From the NCBI RefSeq assembly GCF_027492855.1, contig NZ_JAPUDY010000099.1, positions 62,001 to 126,000 of the forward strand: a DNA stretch of 64,000 nucleotides. Reading direction: 5' to 3'. Below, in pieces: positions 46,721-55,634 of this stretch. The position numbers and the translations under genes are program-made. This DNA is from Acidovorax sp. (GTDB lineage: Bacteria > Pseudomonadota > Gammaproteobacteria > Burkholderiales > Burkholderiaceae_C). The notes below the pieces were generated by a model. That model was not told the origin of the DNA, made no database searches, and was given only the letters and a program-made list of their open reading frames with translations. Every line of letters begins with the position of its first letter. The stretch's first letter is position 1.

Positions 46721-48052
46721 TTAAACGCGGCGCCGCGTTGCGCGCATGCCCAGGGCGGCTGCGGCCAGCGAGAGCAGCACCAAGCCCCATTCGGAGAGGG
46801 TGGGAATAGATTGTGTCGCAGTCGCAGATACTGGTGCCAGCCATTGCGCGTATAGCGTAGTGCTGGCGGCGATGTTGAAGGTACCGCCAGCGGCATAGCT
46901 TGTGCCCGAGCCGTTGGCGGCGGTGTTCCAGCCGTTGAAGGTGTAGCCAGTGCGCTGCTGAAAGTTCTGCCCCAGCAAGGTCACCGTATCGCCAATACTG
47001 TAGGAGCCGCTGTCGGTGGGTGGCGCACCGTAGGTTTGGCCATTGCCGTCGTAGGTTACATACAGCGGATTGACGACGGCCACGGTGACCATATTGCTGG
47101 TCGTGGACGCGTAGGTGCCGTCCCCTGCCTTGGTGGCAGTGACTCGGCATGTACCTGCACTGGTTCCGGTCAATGTGTTCCCGCTCACCGTGCAGGGGCC
47201 GCTGAGCACGGTGTAGCTGGTGGCCCCTGTGCCCGAGCCGCCGCTGGTGCTGAGGGTGGATGTGTTGTTCGCGGCCAGGATGTGCGAGGTGCTGGCGGCC
47301 AGGGTCAATGGGGTTTGGCTGGTGAACGAGGCGGACGTCACACCCACGTTGAAGCCGCTATACACCTCGGCGACGGTCACCTCCCACGAAATGGAGGTGA
47401 CGGTGCCGGTGAATTGCACCGTTCCTGCGCCCTCATTGCCGGTCAGCGTTCGTCCTTGGACCGACAGGCATTCCCAGGCCGGGTTGGTGCCAGAGGTTGG
47501 ATTGGTGCATTTGGGGCTTTGGCTTAGAAGCGTGAAATCCTGGTCAAACCGGTATGCCGACAAACCAGCTCCACCGCCCAGAGAAAAGACCGGCATCACG
47601 ATGTTCGTGACGGGCTGGCTGAATGTCAGCGTATGCCTGGCCACCGCTGGCACGTGCCCAGCCTGCGCGATCATGTTGGCATTCGTAGGCAGTGACGGTA
47701 CGTTGGCGCTGGTGTACGTGCCGGCGGGAGCATAGGTGGTGCCACCCCAGCCTCCTATGTTTCTCCAGTACCCATTGGGACAGGCGGTGATGGTGGTGGT
47801 GAAGCAGCTGTACTGAGTCACTTCCCCGGTGAGCGTGACTGTTACCACGGTGTTGTCCGGCAACGTCAGGCTGCCGCTCGCGCTATTGGTGTAGTTGTAG
47901 TTCGGCGCGGGGTTGTTGGACGGATAGCTCCCCGGATTGGTCCAGGTCACCCAATTGACGGTTTGCGCGTGCGCGGCCACCTGAGCCGTCCACAAGAGCA
48001 GGAGGGCACAGGTCTGGAGCAGGGCGCGAAACATTCGGTGCGGCGTGGACAT
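46721..48052 (-). CDS. Second IPTL-CTERM exported protein with InlB-type repeat
   Basis: About 443 residues from ATG 48052; ATG 48082 and ATG 48034 are alternatives and none has a strong ribosome site. A signal peptide (FRALLQTCALLLLWTAQVAA, cut near HAQT) precedes a Ser/Thr/Gly-rich region with four to six Cys. A bacterial List-type repeat runs from YVTYDGNGQTYGAPP to AASTTLYAQW, as in InlB B-repeats. The end is SIPTLSEWGLVLLS, a short helix and RATRRRV, a sorting signal nearly identical to that of the DUF11 protein. It is a second likely XrtH substrate, 3 kb from xrtH. Confidence 0.85.
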   Translation of the reverse strand: MSTPHRMFRALLQTCALLLLWTAQVAAHAQTVNWVTWTNPGSYPSNNPAPNYNYTNSASGSLTLPDNTVVTVTLTGEVTQYSCFTTTITACPNGYWRNIGGWGGTTYAPAGTYTSANVPSLPTNANMIAQAGHVPAVARHTLTFSQPVTNIVMPVFSLGGGAGLSAYRFDQDFTLLSQSPKCTNPTSGTNPAWECLSVQGRTLTGNEGAGTVQFTGTVTSISWEVTVAEVYSGFNVGVTSASFTSQTPLTLAASTSHILAANNTSTLSTSGGSGTGATSYTVLSGPCTVSGNTLTGTSAGTCRVTATKAGDGTYASTTSNMVTVAVVNPLYVTYDGNGQTYGAPPTDSGSYSIGDTVTLLGQNFQQRTGYTFNGWNTAANGSGTSYAAGGTFNIAASTTLYAQWLAPVSATATQSIPTLSEWGLVLLSLAAAALGMRATRRRV

Positions 48053-48159
48053 GGCAAGGGGCGAAGCAAGAAGGGGTACCACCCAATCTACCGGACGGCA
48101 CCACCGCCAATCTGAGCGAATCTGAGCGCATCGAACAAATTGTTCGTCGTGAAAAAAAC

Positions 48160-48196
48160 CTCTGGCGCTTGTACTGAAAGCGCTAGATGCTCTTTT
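48160..48196. repeat. GCGCTT-N7-AAGCGC palindrome, copy at the end of the kinase gene
   Basis: It reads gcgctt, gtactga, aagcgctagatgct, then a T-run. It lies just after the histidine kinase stop on the minus strand. Confidence 0.7.
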
Positions 48197-48197
48197 T

Positions 48198-50171
48198 TTA
48201 AGAGCGATCCTCGATCGGAAGGTCCAACTGCAGGCACACAGGCTGGTCGCCTCCAGCGCTGACCAGTGTCACACTTCCGCCCAGCTTTTCAGCGATGCGC
48301 CGCACCAGATAGAGCCCTAGCCCGGCGCCAGTGCCGCGCTGGGTGCTGGCACCGCGCCAGTAGCGCTCGAACAGGTGGTTCTGCTCTTCGGGCGGGATGG
48401 CGGCTGCGGGGTTGGCCACGTCGATGTGCAGGCGCGGGCCGCTGCGGCGGGTGCGCACCTGCACGGCGCCGCCGGGGGGCGCGTGGCGGTTGGCGTTGGC
48501 GAGCAGGTTGCGCAGGGCGATGCGCAGCAGCTCGGCATCGGTCACGAGGTGCTGGGTGCCGTCGCCGTATTGGCAGGCGATGCGACCAGGGGAGAAGTCC
48601 GCGCACAGTTCCGCGAGCAGTGCGTGCAGGTCGCATGGCGCCTTGTGGGGCGCGGCGGCAGGCTCTGCCAGGCGGTCGTCTGCCAGGTAGTCGTCCACCA
48701 GGTGCATCAAGCGCCGCACAGCGGCCCGGATGTTGTGGCTGCGGGCCAGGGTTTTTTCGGGCGACGCTCCCAGGTTGCGCGCCAGTTGCTGGGCGCTGGT
48801 GCTGATGACGGCCAGCGGCGTGCGGAACTCGTGCGACACCATGGCGACGAAGTCGCGCTGCTCCTGGCGCACGCGCCGCTCCAACTCCAGCGCCCGCAGC
48901 AACTCGCCCTCGCGCTGCTGGCGCTGGGCCAGCTCTGCCTGCAGGTGCATCTGCTCGCGCTCGTGCGCGCGGCGCTGGCGCACGTAGCCGCCCACGATCC
49001 ACAGGCTCAGCAGCACCATGTGCACCATGGTGCCCAGCAGCGAGATGTTTTCGGTGAAGGCGTTGATGGGCACCAGGTTCAGGTTGCGGGTAAAGGCGAT
49101 GAACACGCTGGCGTGGAAGGGGCCGAAGGTGATGAGGAAAAAAAGCGCCGCACGGCTGCCGCCGCGCAGCAGCCATAGGGCTATGCCGGTCAGCAGCAGC
49201 AAGGTGGGAACGGCCACGACCTGTACCAGGATAAGACCCCAGGCGAAGTGCCCGGTGTGCACCAGTGCAATGCTGGCCAGCGCTGTAGCCTGCGTGGCGG
49301 TCAGCAGCCAGCGGTTCAGGCGTGGGTGGCTGTGGCGCAACTGCAGTTGGTGGGTGGCCATCCATGTGGCGATGGGGACGGCCAGCGGCAGGCTGGTGCC
49401 CAGCAGCCGGTCGCTCCACGTGCCGGGCATGCCCGTGATCTGCTGGAGCAGCCCCAGCGAGAGCACTTCATTGAGCACGCAGATGCCGATGTAGGCAAGG
49501 AACAGCCCGCTCAAGGGCGCACGCGTGGCGCACCAGAACAGGGCGTGCAGGCACACGAGCAGCGTGTAGAAACCCAGGTACATGCCGGTGAAAAGGCCCT
49601 GGCGCCGCGTCTGGTTGTCGAAGGCCAGGCGCTGCCATACATCGACCTGCGTCTTGATGGCATTGCGTGCGGTGATGCGGATCAGCACGGTGTGGGCACC
49701 CGCATGGCGCAGGTTGAGCCCGATGGCGGGGCTGCGGAAATCCACCGGCCATTGCGTGCGTGCAACGTCCTCGCCGCTGGCGCCCAGGGCTTCCCAGATG
49801 CCCGGTGGGCGATGGACGTACGTTTGGACACTGTCCAGCAGCGGGTTGCTGAGCAGCAGCATCCAGTAGCCGGGCTGCACCGCATCCAGTGGCAGGCGCA
49901 GCCAGATGGCGGCGTGGGTGTACCCCGCGTTCACGTTGGCGGGCAGGTCGGCCCAGGCTGCGGACTCGGCGGCCTGCATGGCAGACATTTCGCGCGTATC
50001 GTCCTGCAGCCACTGCAGGTGGCCGGCCGCGCGCAGCATGCGCTCGTTGGGCTCCAGCCGCAGGGGCGTCTGTGCCGCCACCAGCAGCGGGGCCAGCAGC
50101 CACAGCAGCAGCGCGGCGGCGATGAGCACACGATAATTTCGCGGTGATGAACCCCTGCAACCCCTGGCCAT
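48198..50171 (-). CDS. 7TMR-DISM sensor histidine kinase
   Basis: A 657-residue protein if it starts at ATG 50171; GTG 50129 (residue 15, before the hydrophobic LIAAALLLWLLAPLL) is an alternative that would avoid overlapping the regulator start. After the signal peptide comes a periplasmic DISMED2 jelly-roll domain (about 40-185), then seven helices (about 190-400), a coiled coil, the HisKA box FVAMVSHEFRTPLAV with His 447, and the ATPase domain with LRNLLANANRHAP and GTGAGLGLYLVRRI. Such receptors sense extracellular carbohydrates or small ligands. The partner regulator gene is divergent. Confidence 0.92.
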   Translation of the reverse strand: MARGCRGSSPRNYRVLIAAALLLWLLAPLLVAAQTPLRLEPNERMLRAAGHLQWLQDDTREMSAMQAAESAAWADLPANVNAGYTHAAIWLRLPLDAVQPGYWMLLLSNPLLDSVQTYVHRPPGIWEALGASGEDVARTQWPVDFRSPAIGLNLRHAGAHTVLIRITARNAIKTQVDVWQRLAFDNQTRRQGLFTGMYLGFYTLLVCLHALFWCATRAPLSGLFLAYIGICVLNEVLSLGLLQQITGMPGTWSDRLLGTSLPLAVPIATWMATHQLQLRHSHPRLNRWLLTATQATALASIALVHTGHFAWGLILVQVVAVPTLLLLTGIALWLLRGGSRAALFFLITFGPFHASVFIAFTRNLNLVPINAFTENISLLGTMVHMVLLSLWIVGGYVRQRRAHEREQMHLQAELAQRQQREGELLRALELERRVRQEQRDFVAMVSHEFRTPLAVISTSAQQLARNLGASPEKTLARSHNIRAAVRRLMHLVDDYLADDRLAEPAAAPHKAPCDLHALLAELCADFSPGRIACQYGDGTQHLVTDAELLRIALRNLLANANRHAPPGGAVQVRTRRSGPRLHIDVANPAAAIPPEEQNHLFERYWRGASTQRGTGAGLGLYLVRRIAEKLGGSVTLVSAGGDQPVCLQLDLPIEDRS

Positions 50172-50853
50172 GAACGAAGTGATCCTCCTGGAAGATGAGC
50201 CCGTGCTGCGTGCCGAGCTGGGCGAGTTTCTGGAGCATATCGGCTACGCGCCCCAGTGCGTGGCCAGCATCGCAGAGTTCGACCTCCACTTCGACGCGCG
50301 GCGCCACCGGCTGGCCATCATCGACATTGGGCTGCCCGACGGCAGCGGCCTGGCGCTGATCCAGCGGTTGCGCCAGGGCGGGCAGCCTCTGGGTATTGTG
50401 GTGTTCAGCGCGCACAACACGGGGGCCGACCGCGTGGAGGGCCTGGCCCTGGGCGCCGATCACTACCTGGGCAAAGGCTGCGATCTGGAGGAGCTGGAGG
50501 CTACGCTGGCCGCGCTGTCACGGCGGCTGGGGCTGCAGCAGCGCGAGGCACGTTGGCTGCTGGAGTCGTTGGCGGGCCGGTTGCTGCCGCCCGGTGCACC
50601 GCCGGTGCATCTGTCGCCGCAGGACGTGCTGGTGCTGCAGTGCCTGATGCGTGCCGCAGGGGGCGCGGTGAGCCGTCGCCAGATCGTTCAAGCGATGGGG
50701 GCGGACTATGTGGATTACGACCAGCGGCGGCTGGATTCGCAGATGCTGCGATTGCGGCGCAATGTGCTGGCGGCCAGCGGCCAAAGCCTGCCGATTCGCA
50801 CGCTGCGGGGCAGCGGGTACTGCTTTTATGAGAAAGCCGACGTCTCTGGCTGA
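50170..50853 (+). CDS. OmpR-family response regulator, partner of the 7TMR kinase
   Basis: A 227-residue protein from ATG 50170, whose start shares bases with the kinase start on the other strand (CATG at 50169-50172). The receiver has LLEDEP, phospho-acceptor Asp 52 in AIIDIGLPDGSGL and YLGKGCDLEELEA, where the usual KP becomes KG. The winged helix follows (LSPQDVLVLQCLMRAAGGAV, RRLDSQMLRLRRNVLA, LRGSGYCFYEKADVSG). A damaged copy of this gene lies at 63219-63390. The stop region also encodes, antisense, a vestigial universal-stress-protein tail. Confidence 0.9.
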   Translation: MNEVILLEDEPVLRAELGEFLEHIGYAPQCVASIAEFDLHFDARRHRLAIIDIGLPDGSGLALIQRLRQGGQPLGIVVFSAHNTGADRVEGLALGADHYLGKGCDLEELEATLAALSRRLGLQQREARWLLESLAGRLLPPGAPPVHLSPQDVLVLQCLMRAAGGAVSRRQIVQAMGADYVDYDQRRLDSQMLRLRRNVLAASGQSLPIRTLRGSGYCFYEKADVSG

Positions 50854-50880
50854 TTGGCGCGCCGCAATGGATCGAATGGC
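50826..50880 (-). pseudogene. Vestigial universal-stress-protein C-terminus
   Basis: Antisense to the end of the response regulator, a frame reads PFDPLRRANQPETSAFS and TAA. The intact Usp gene at 63363 ends PFEQLRFVDQPETSAFS and TAA, 12 of 17 identical. Part of this match is constrained by the overlapping regulator codons, but similarity continues past the regulator stop to about 50895. It marks the left junction of the inserted region. Confidence 0.7.
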
Positions 50881-51051
50881 CGCGGCTGTCACACGCAGTG
50901 TAGGTATATCGCCGTTGCCGTTGTCGCGCGTGCTTTTGCTACGAACTGATCGCTGGGCCGCGCTCATGCGTTACCTCTGCCAGCGCATCGCCCCTCGAAC
51001 ACCCCTGCGTCACCCTTCGATGTGTTGCAGGCAATGGGGTAACTGCCGGAT

Positions 51052-52503
51052 TTAGGCTGAATTCAGCAAATACGGAATTTGTTGAACCCCTCTGACTAGC
51101 GCTTGCGTCTCAACATTTCCAAAGCCCAGTATGAGTCCGTTCAGCTTTGCCTGCCGACAAAAGGTTTCAAGGCCATATAGGCCAATTCCAATGCTTGCAG
51201 CTCGGTGGATCAACGTGGGAACGTCGTATTGCGAAGGCAGCAGCAGTGTTGCGTGAAGGCCCGAATCAGAGCGCACCAAATGCGCCAGTGTTGGATCCAT
51301 GTTCTTGAGCGTGGAAGAGAGCGCTGCGTGACGCTCTTCATACAGCGCGTTCATACGACGCAAGTGTTGGGCGAACGCGCCGGTAGACATAAATTCCGCC
51401 AGCACTGCTTGAGAGAAGGACGCCGTATGGCGGTCTGCTATCCGTTTGGCGTAAATCATCGACTCGGTCAGCTTCAATGGCAGTCCAACAAAACCAAGCC
51501 GAATGCTGGGAAGCAAAGTTTTGGAGAAACTTCCGACGTAAATGACTCGATCATTTCTGTCCAAAGCTTGTAACGCCTTGAGCCGTACGCCTCCAAACCT
51601 GTACTCACTGTCATAGTCATCTTCTACTACCCACGCATCCGACGCAGCCGCCCATTGAAGGAGAGCATGGCGACGCCGTGCGGACATTGCGACGCCGAGC
51701 GGAAATTGGTGGGCTGGAGTGGTGTAGATAAGCTTTGCGTCTTTGGGGATGGCATCGACCACCAGGCCTTCACGATCCACCGGGACGGGGGCTATGCGAG
51801 CGCCAGCCTGAGCGAACGGCTCTATGGCCGCAGGGTAACCTGGATCCTCAACAGCAACGACCATGCGGGGCCGAGCAATGACCTGTGCCAGCAAAGAGAA
51901 CGCTTGTTGGGCTCCTGAGGTAACGAGAATCTGCTCGCACCCGTATGTGGCACCGCGGGATACGGAAATGTATTCTGAAATTGCTGCACGAAGGAGTGGA
52001 ATTCCGAGCCCTTCGTCACTGTCTTTCTGGAACAGCAGGGTTTCCGCGCGAAGTTTGCGCAGGGCCGCTCTGCGCCATTCCGTCAAAGGGAATCGGCGCA
52101 AGTCGGGAAGTCCAGGTCGTAGGTCGCAGATCAACGTTCCGGGGGAGGCGGCGGCAGGAAGAATGAATCTTCGCTTTTGTCCTTTGACCATATCGGGCGG
52201 GTCGTTGACCACTTTGGGCCTGTCCAGCGTGTCGCCCACAAACGTACCCGATCCGCGCCGGGCAACCAAGCATGACTCAGCCAGCAAACGTTCAAACGCA
52301 TCGATCACGGTGTTTCTCGACACGCCCAGCTGCTTTGCCAAGTCTCTGGTCGACGGCAGTTTAGAACCGCCGGGTATGCGCCCGGTGACAATCGCCTCGC
52401 GCAAGCGATGATGCAGTTGGTCCGCAAGACCGGGCCCATCGTCCCTGTCAAAATCTAGTGCCAATTCGTTGGCGAGTCGCTTGGCAGGGCGGTGCTCTAG
52501 CAT
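51052..52503 (-). CDS. MocR/PdxR-type regulator (GntR helix fused to aminotransferase)
   Basis: A 483-residue protein from ATG 52503; a longer frame to 52620 is possible but lacks support. The N-terminal GntR winged helix is GLADQLHHRLREAIVTGRI, LPSTRDLAKQLGVSRNTVID. The C-terminal fold-type I aminotransferase domain has VTSGAQQAFSLLAQVIARP, VEDDYDSEYRFGG and the PLP lysine in VGSFSKTLLPSIRLGF. Such proteins use PLP or an amino-compound adduct as effector. It is the first gene of the acquired region; the cupin gene is divergent from it. Confidence 0.9.
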   Translation of the reverse strand: MLEHRPAKRLANELALDFDRDDGPGLADQLHHRLREAIVTGRIPGGSKLPSTRDLAKQLGVSRNTVIDAFERLLAESCLVARRGSGTFVGDTLDRPKVVNDPPDMVKGQKRRFILPAAASPGTLICDLRPGLPDLRRFPLTEWRRAALRKLRAETLLFQKDSDEGLGIPLLRAAISEYISVSRGATYGCEQILVTSGAQQAFSLLAQVIARPRMVVAVEDPGYPAAIEPFAQAGARIAPVPVDREGLVVDAIPKDAKLIYTTPAHQFPLGVAMSARRRHALLQWAAASDAWVVEDDYDSEYRFGGVRLKALQALDRNDRVIYVGSFSKTLLPSIRLGFVGLPLKLTESMIYAKRIADRHTASFSQAVLAEFMSTGAFAQHLRRMNALYEERHAALSSTLKNMDPTLAHLVRSDSGLHATLLLPSQYDVPTLIHRAASIGIGLYGLETFCRQAKLNGLILGFGNVETQALVRGVQQIPYLLNSA

Positions 52504-52563
52504 GATGAAAACGGCCCTTCCGGCGGGAGTTGCGACTTGTAGCTTAGGGCCATTCAAGTCAAT

Positions 52564-52938
52564 TTGACAATGGGTGCCTTGCGCACGAAAGACAAGCTCA
52601 AAGACGCTGCCAAGGCGCACGTGGACATGCTCGATAGCGCCCTGAGCGGGTCGTGTCCTACCCTCAAAACCCTCAGGTCAAATAAGCCGCTTGATGCTCA
52701 AACGTCTGTTGCCGGGTCAATGGCCATGGGGTCGCTACCGACCTCTTTGGAAGAACTCCGAGACGCCAGCGCGTTTGCTATTGAAGCCCTGAGTCTTGTT
52801 GCTGAGCGGTTTGACAGGTGGTTCTCCAATATTGTGAAAAGTGGTCCTTCCGGCAGAAGTGCAGGACTTCTAGCATGGAGCCAATCGAGCAAACGACGAG
52901 TGATGGTGCGGAAAGACGCAGCTCGAACATTGGAGTAA
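52564..52938 (+). CDS. Doubtful ORF upstream of the cupin gene
   Basis: An open frame of 124 codons with no good ribosome site, no recognised domain, and a position over the presumed divergent promoter of the MocR and cupin genes. It contains one arm of a 43-bp inverted repeat. I see no positive coding evidence beyond openness; otherwise the 437-bp gap holds only regulatory sequence. Confidence 0.12.
   Translation: MTMGALRTKDKLKDAAKAHVDMLDSALSGSCPTLKTLRSNKPLDAQTSVAGSMAMGSLPTSLEELRDASAFAIEALSLVAERFDRWFSNIVKSGPSGRSAGLLAWSQSSKRRVMVRKDAARTLE
52679..52721. repeat. Left arm of a long-range 43-bp inverted repeat
   Basis: Reads CAAATA, then CTTGATGCTCAAACGT, then GCCGGGTCAAT. Its reverse complement, with a few changes and one-base gaps, occurs at 59849-59890 across the LuxR-type gene's stop codon. 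The arms face each other over 7.1 kb inside the acquired region. Confidence 0.75.
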
Positions 52939-52940
52939 TC

Positions 52941-53354
52941 ATGACTTTTCAGAATAGTTTTCGTTGCCTTCTTGCTCTGCTTTCTATCGTGTCAGCTGGT
53001 GCCTCATTTGCTCAAGAGCCAACTCGCGCAAAGGTCTCACAGCTATTCTCTGAAAAATTGATGGAATGGCCAGGGAAGGTGGTCCGCTCGTTCCTTGTCG
53101 AGTTTCCACCTAAGGGCGAATCGGTGCCGCACACCCACGCTGGTCCAATCTTCGCCTACGTTTTGCGCGGTACCTGGGTCATGCAGATGGATGGCGGTAG
53201 TGAGCAAACCGTTCGCGCAGGCGAAGTGGCGTATGAACACGCGAACCACAAGCATCTGGTATCGCGCAACGCGAGCAGCACCGAGCCTCTCCAGCTCCTT
53301 GTTTTCTACATCTCGGATCCAGATGCGGCGGTCTCCATCCCTGTCACCGAGTAG
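52941..53354 (+). CDS. Exported cupin-domain protein
   Basis: A 137-residue protein from ATG 52941, with ggag seven bases upstream. A signal peptide (FRCLLALLSIVSAGASFAQE) precedes a single cupin barrel: VPHTHAGPIFAYVLRGTWVM with the His pair and Glu-less metal box, and VAYEHANHKHLVSRNAS as the second box. Secreted cupins of this type are common beside oxidoreductase genes; the substrate is unknown. It is divergent from the MocR regulator gene. Confidence 0.83.
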   Translation: MTFQNSFRCLLALLSIVSAGASFAQEPTRAKVSQLFSEKLMEWPGKVVRSFLVEFPPKGESVPHTHAGPIFAYVLRGTWVMQMDGGSEQTVRAGEVAYEHANHKHLVSRNASSTEPLQLLVFYISDPDAAVSIPVTE

Positions 53355-53633
53355 CGGCATATCGGTTTTGCTGGGCTGTTTGAAGTCGGACCACGCGATC
53401 CTGCTCGTGGGCCAGGATATGGACGAAGTGTTCCGGGTCACCGCCATGGACAACTGCACGTTATTGCGAGCAGATAACTGGACGAGACCCGTAACAACGA
53501 AATTGTCCAGAGTGCGCTCCTCGGAGGTCATTGAGATGTCGACTTTGCTTGTGGTGCGGGAAGTCACGTCTGGTAAGGGCGATCACTCAGGCCAGAGGCC
53601 GAGGGCCTGGTTGTGAGTAAGCCTCCTGGTCCC
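53355..53633. other. Gap between the cupin and porin genes
   Basis: The convergent gap of 279 bp shows no recognisable gene, terminator hairpin or repeat. Confidence 0.4.
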
Positions 53634-54440
53634 TCAAAAAATCCACTTGCCAAGCAACTGAGGTGTCGTCCTGGAATAGTTGTTCCCCCCATTTTTGTAT
53701 TGAGAGTACGTCACCCGCAGGCCAGCCTGGAACGTTGCTGATTGATCGACGTCCACGGTGAAGTCCGACTCGGCGTACCACTGGCGCCCATGTGTATCCG
53801 TCCGGGTCGTCCAGAGATAGCCGTCCGCATGGGCCTTTCGCGGCCCCACCAGTGCAAAGGAGCTGCTCCAGACCGTATGGAAGAAAGCCTGCGGTCGGTT
53901 GTAGTTGTTGTCGCGGCGATAGAGTCTCGTCGAAAGGTATGAGAAACCGGGAGCTTTCCAGTCGATTGCCAGGCCTATGCCCAGCGACCGGAAGCTGCCG
54001 TAGCTCGCGAATTCGCCTCGGGTAGCGAGATAGACATCTTGGACTGGACCGATGGACCATTTGGATCCGGTCAGCCTCGACAGGCTGAGGCGCGGGGTCC
54101 AGACGAGAAACTGCTGGTCCTTTGTGTCGCCCCCAAAGGAGCCTGCTCCGGAGCCTCCTACCTTGTTGCCGTGGTATTCGTCGATGAAGAAGTAGTTGTC
54201 GCCGTACTTGAACGTTCCGTAATGCTCGAGCCGGACCGCATGAAGACGTTGGTCACTGCTGCCGGTTCCAAGAACGAGGTCCTCCTTGGACCGTGAGGTA
54301 TAGAAGTACTGCACGTTCGTGCTGGAGTAATCTTCTGCGCGGGCGTGTGTCCAGCAGGCCACTGCCGAAAGGCTGGCCATTGCGACAACGAAGGGCTGGA
54401 TCCTGGAACGATGCGTCGCTTGGTGCGCTTGTTTCTTCAT
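53634..54440 (-). CDS. Tsx/OmpK-like outer-membrane channel
   Basis: A 268-residue outer-membrane protein from ATG 54440, chosen for the ggagaca ribosome site; ATG 54455 is an alternative. The signal peptide ends at HARAED. The mature chain has the family pattern LEHYGTFKYGDNYFFIDEYHG, alternating aromatic beta strands (GFSYLSTRLYRRDNNYNRPQ) and the C-terminal strand PQLLGKWIF with the terminal Phe used for outer-membrane assembly. Tsx-type channels pass nucleosides or small organic acids. It probably admits the substrate of the oxidoreductases encoded nearby. Confidence 0.78.
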   Translation of the reverse strand: MKKQAHQATHRSRIQPFVVAMASLSAVACWTHARAEDYSSTNVQYFYTSRSKEDLVLGTGSSDQRLHAVRLEHYGTFKYGDNYFFIDEYHGNKVGGSGAGSFGGDTKDQQFLVWTPRLSLSRLTGSKWSIGPVQDVYLATRGEFASYGSFRSLGIGLAIDWKAPGFSYLSTRLYRRDNNYNRPQAFFHTVWSSSFALVGPRKAHADGYLWTTRTDTHGRQWYAESDFTVDVDQSATFQAGLRVTYSQYKNGGNNYSRTTPQLLGKWIF

Positions 54441-54590
54441 GGTCTTTGTCTCCATTGGAATGTTGTTGGAATGGCGCCCCGTGGGTAGCACTGAGGCGTC
54501 GCTTCGAGGCGGTAACCCCACGCGATCTAATAAGCTTCTTTGGGTGAATGCCGGGGGCTCTTCATGTCCCTGGGCGATAAGGCAGGGGCG

Positions 54591-55634
54591 TTAGGCGATG
54601 CGCAAGCCGCTCATGCCCGACAGAATGGCGACAGCGACGACTGCAGCCAACGCGATGCCCACGTTGGCGAGGCGATTCGCTTTCGCGGCGTCCATGCCAT
54701 GAGCCAATGCAACGACACGGGCGCCGAGCACGAGGTGTGTGAGCACGAAGAAGACGCCCAGCAGGTAGTGCGGGAGCAGGCGAATGTTCCAGGCGTCCCT
54801 GATCAGCCCGGTCGGCGCGCCGGTCGCGAAGTTCCAGTCGGTCGGAATGTCCGCGAAGGTTCGCGCGTAGAAGAAGACGGAGTTCATGTGCCCCAGCACA
54901 AAGAAGATCAAGTAGGCGCCGCTCGCGATTTGCAACGTCCTGAACCAGTCCGCCTTCTGCCGGGTGTAGCCCCACAGGAGCGCGATTCCAGAGCCGACCT
55001 GGAAGAGGAAGAGAGCCACGACGATCGGCTCGAGCACCTTGGCGCGATACAGCACCCTGAAGATGTCCATGAGCCGACGGTGCTCGGCTTCGCCAATTAA
55101 CCCAGCCATGTGATTGATCAAGTGGAGTGCCAAAAAGAGCAGCACAATGGCCATCGCGCCAATGCCGTGGGCCACCCTGAGCCGCGCCGAAACTGGTACA
55201 AATTCACCCGACGAGGCGACGCTGTTCGATAGCGACACCTTCACCATCAGGACGAACACGAGACTCCACAGAACTACCCAAAGAGTGATGTCGCTGATCG
55301 GGTCACCCGCCATGTACAGCAGCACGCCGCTGGCTGTGAAGAGCGGCGCGGCAGCCACGGTGAGCAAGGCCAGCCGCTTCGCCAGGATCGTGCTCGCGGA
55401 CGGCATCTCTACCTGGCCAAGCTTGCTCGCGAGTAGGAGCCCGAGGATGGGGACGCCGATGGCGAGCAGCAACAGCACGCCGGCCGCGAACGAGGCTCGT
55501 CCGGCCGCCGCTGCTACGGCGGCGTGGAATGCCTTGAGCAGGAACGGGTAGGCAAACGCCGCAGCGACTGGCGCGAACAGAAGCAGTTTCGAGTCCCTCG
55601 ATTGAACGTCCGGCGTTGCAATGACTGTGGTCAT
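54591..55634 (-). CDS. Membrane protein, possible b-type cytochrome (Sdh C/D-like fold)
   Basis: A 347-residue protein from ATG 55634, preceded by aggagacatcacc. It has about nine hydrophobic helices. Conserved-looking polar residues lie in helices: LFLALHLINHMAGLIGEAEH, MDIFRVLYRAKVLEPIVVAL, LIFFVLGHMNSVFFYAR and LLPHYLLGVFFVLTHLVLG. The paired intramembrane His (HLINH, GHMNS, LPHYL, LTHLV) suggest haem binding, reminiscent of succinate dehydrogenase membrane anchors, but no partner flavoprotein is present. It could pass electrons from the adjacent molybdoenzyme. Confidence 0.65.
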   Translation of the reverse strand: MTTVIATPDVQSRDSKLLLFAPVAAAFAYPFLLKAFHAAVAAAAGRASFAAGVLLLLAIGVPILGLLLASKLGQVEMPSASTILAKRLALLTVAAAPLFTASGVLLYMAGDPISDITLWVVLWSLVFVLMVKVSLSNSVASSGEFVPVSARLRVAHGIGAMAIVLLFLALHLINHMAGLIGEAEHRRLMDIFRVLYRAKVLEPIVVALFLFQVGSGIALLWGYTRQKADWFRTLQIASGAYLIFFVLGHMNSVFFYARTFADIPTDWNFATGAPTGLIRDAWNIRLLPHYLLGVFFVLTHLVLGARVVALAHGMDAAKANRLANVGIALAAVVAVAILSGMSGLRIA

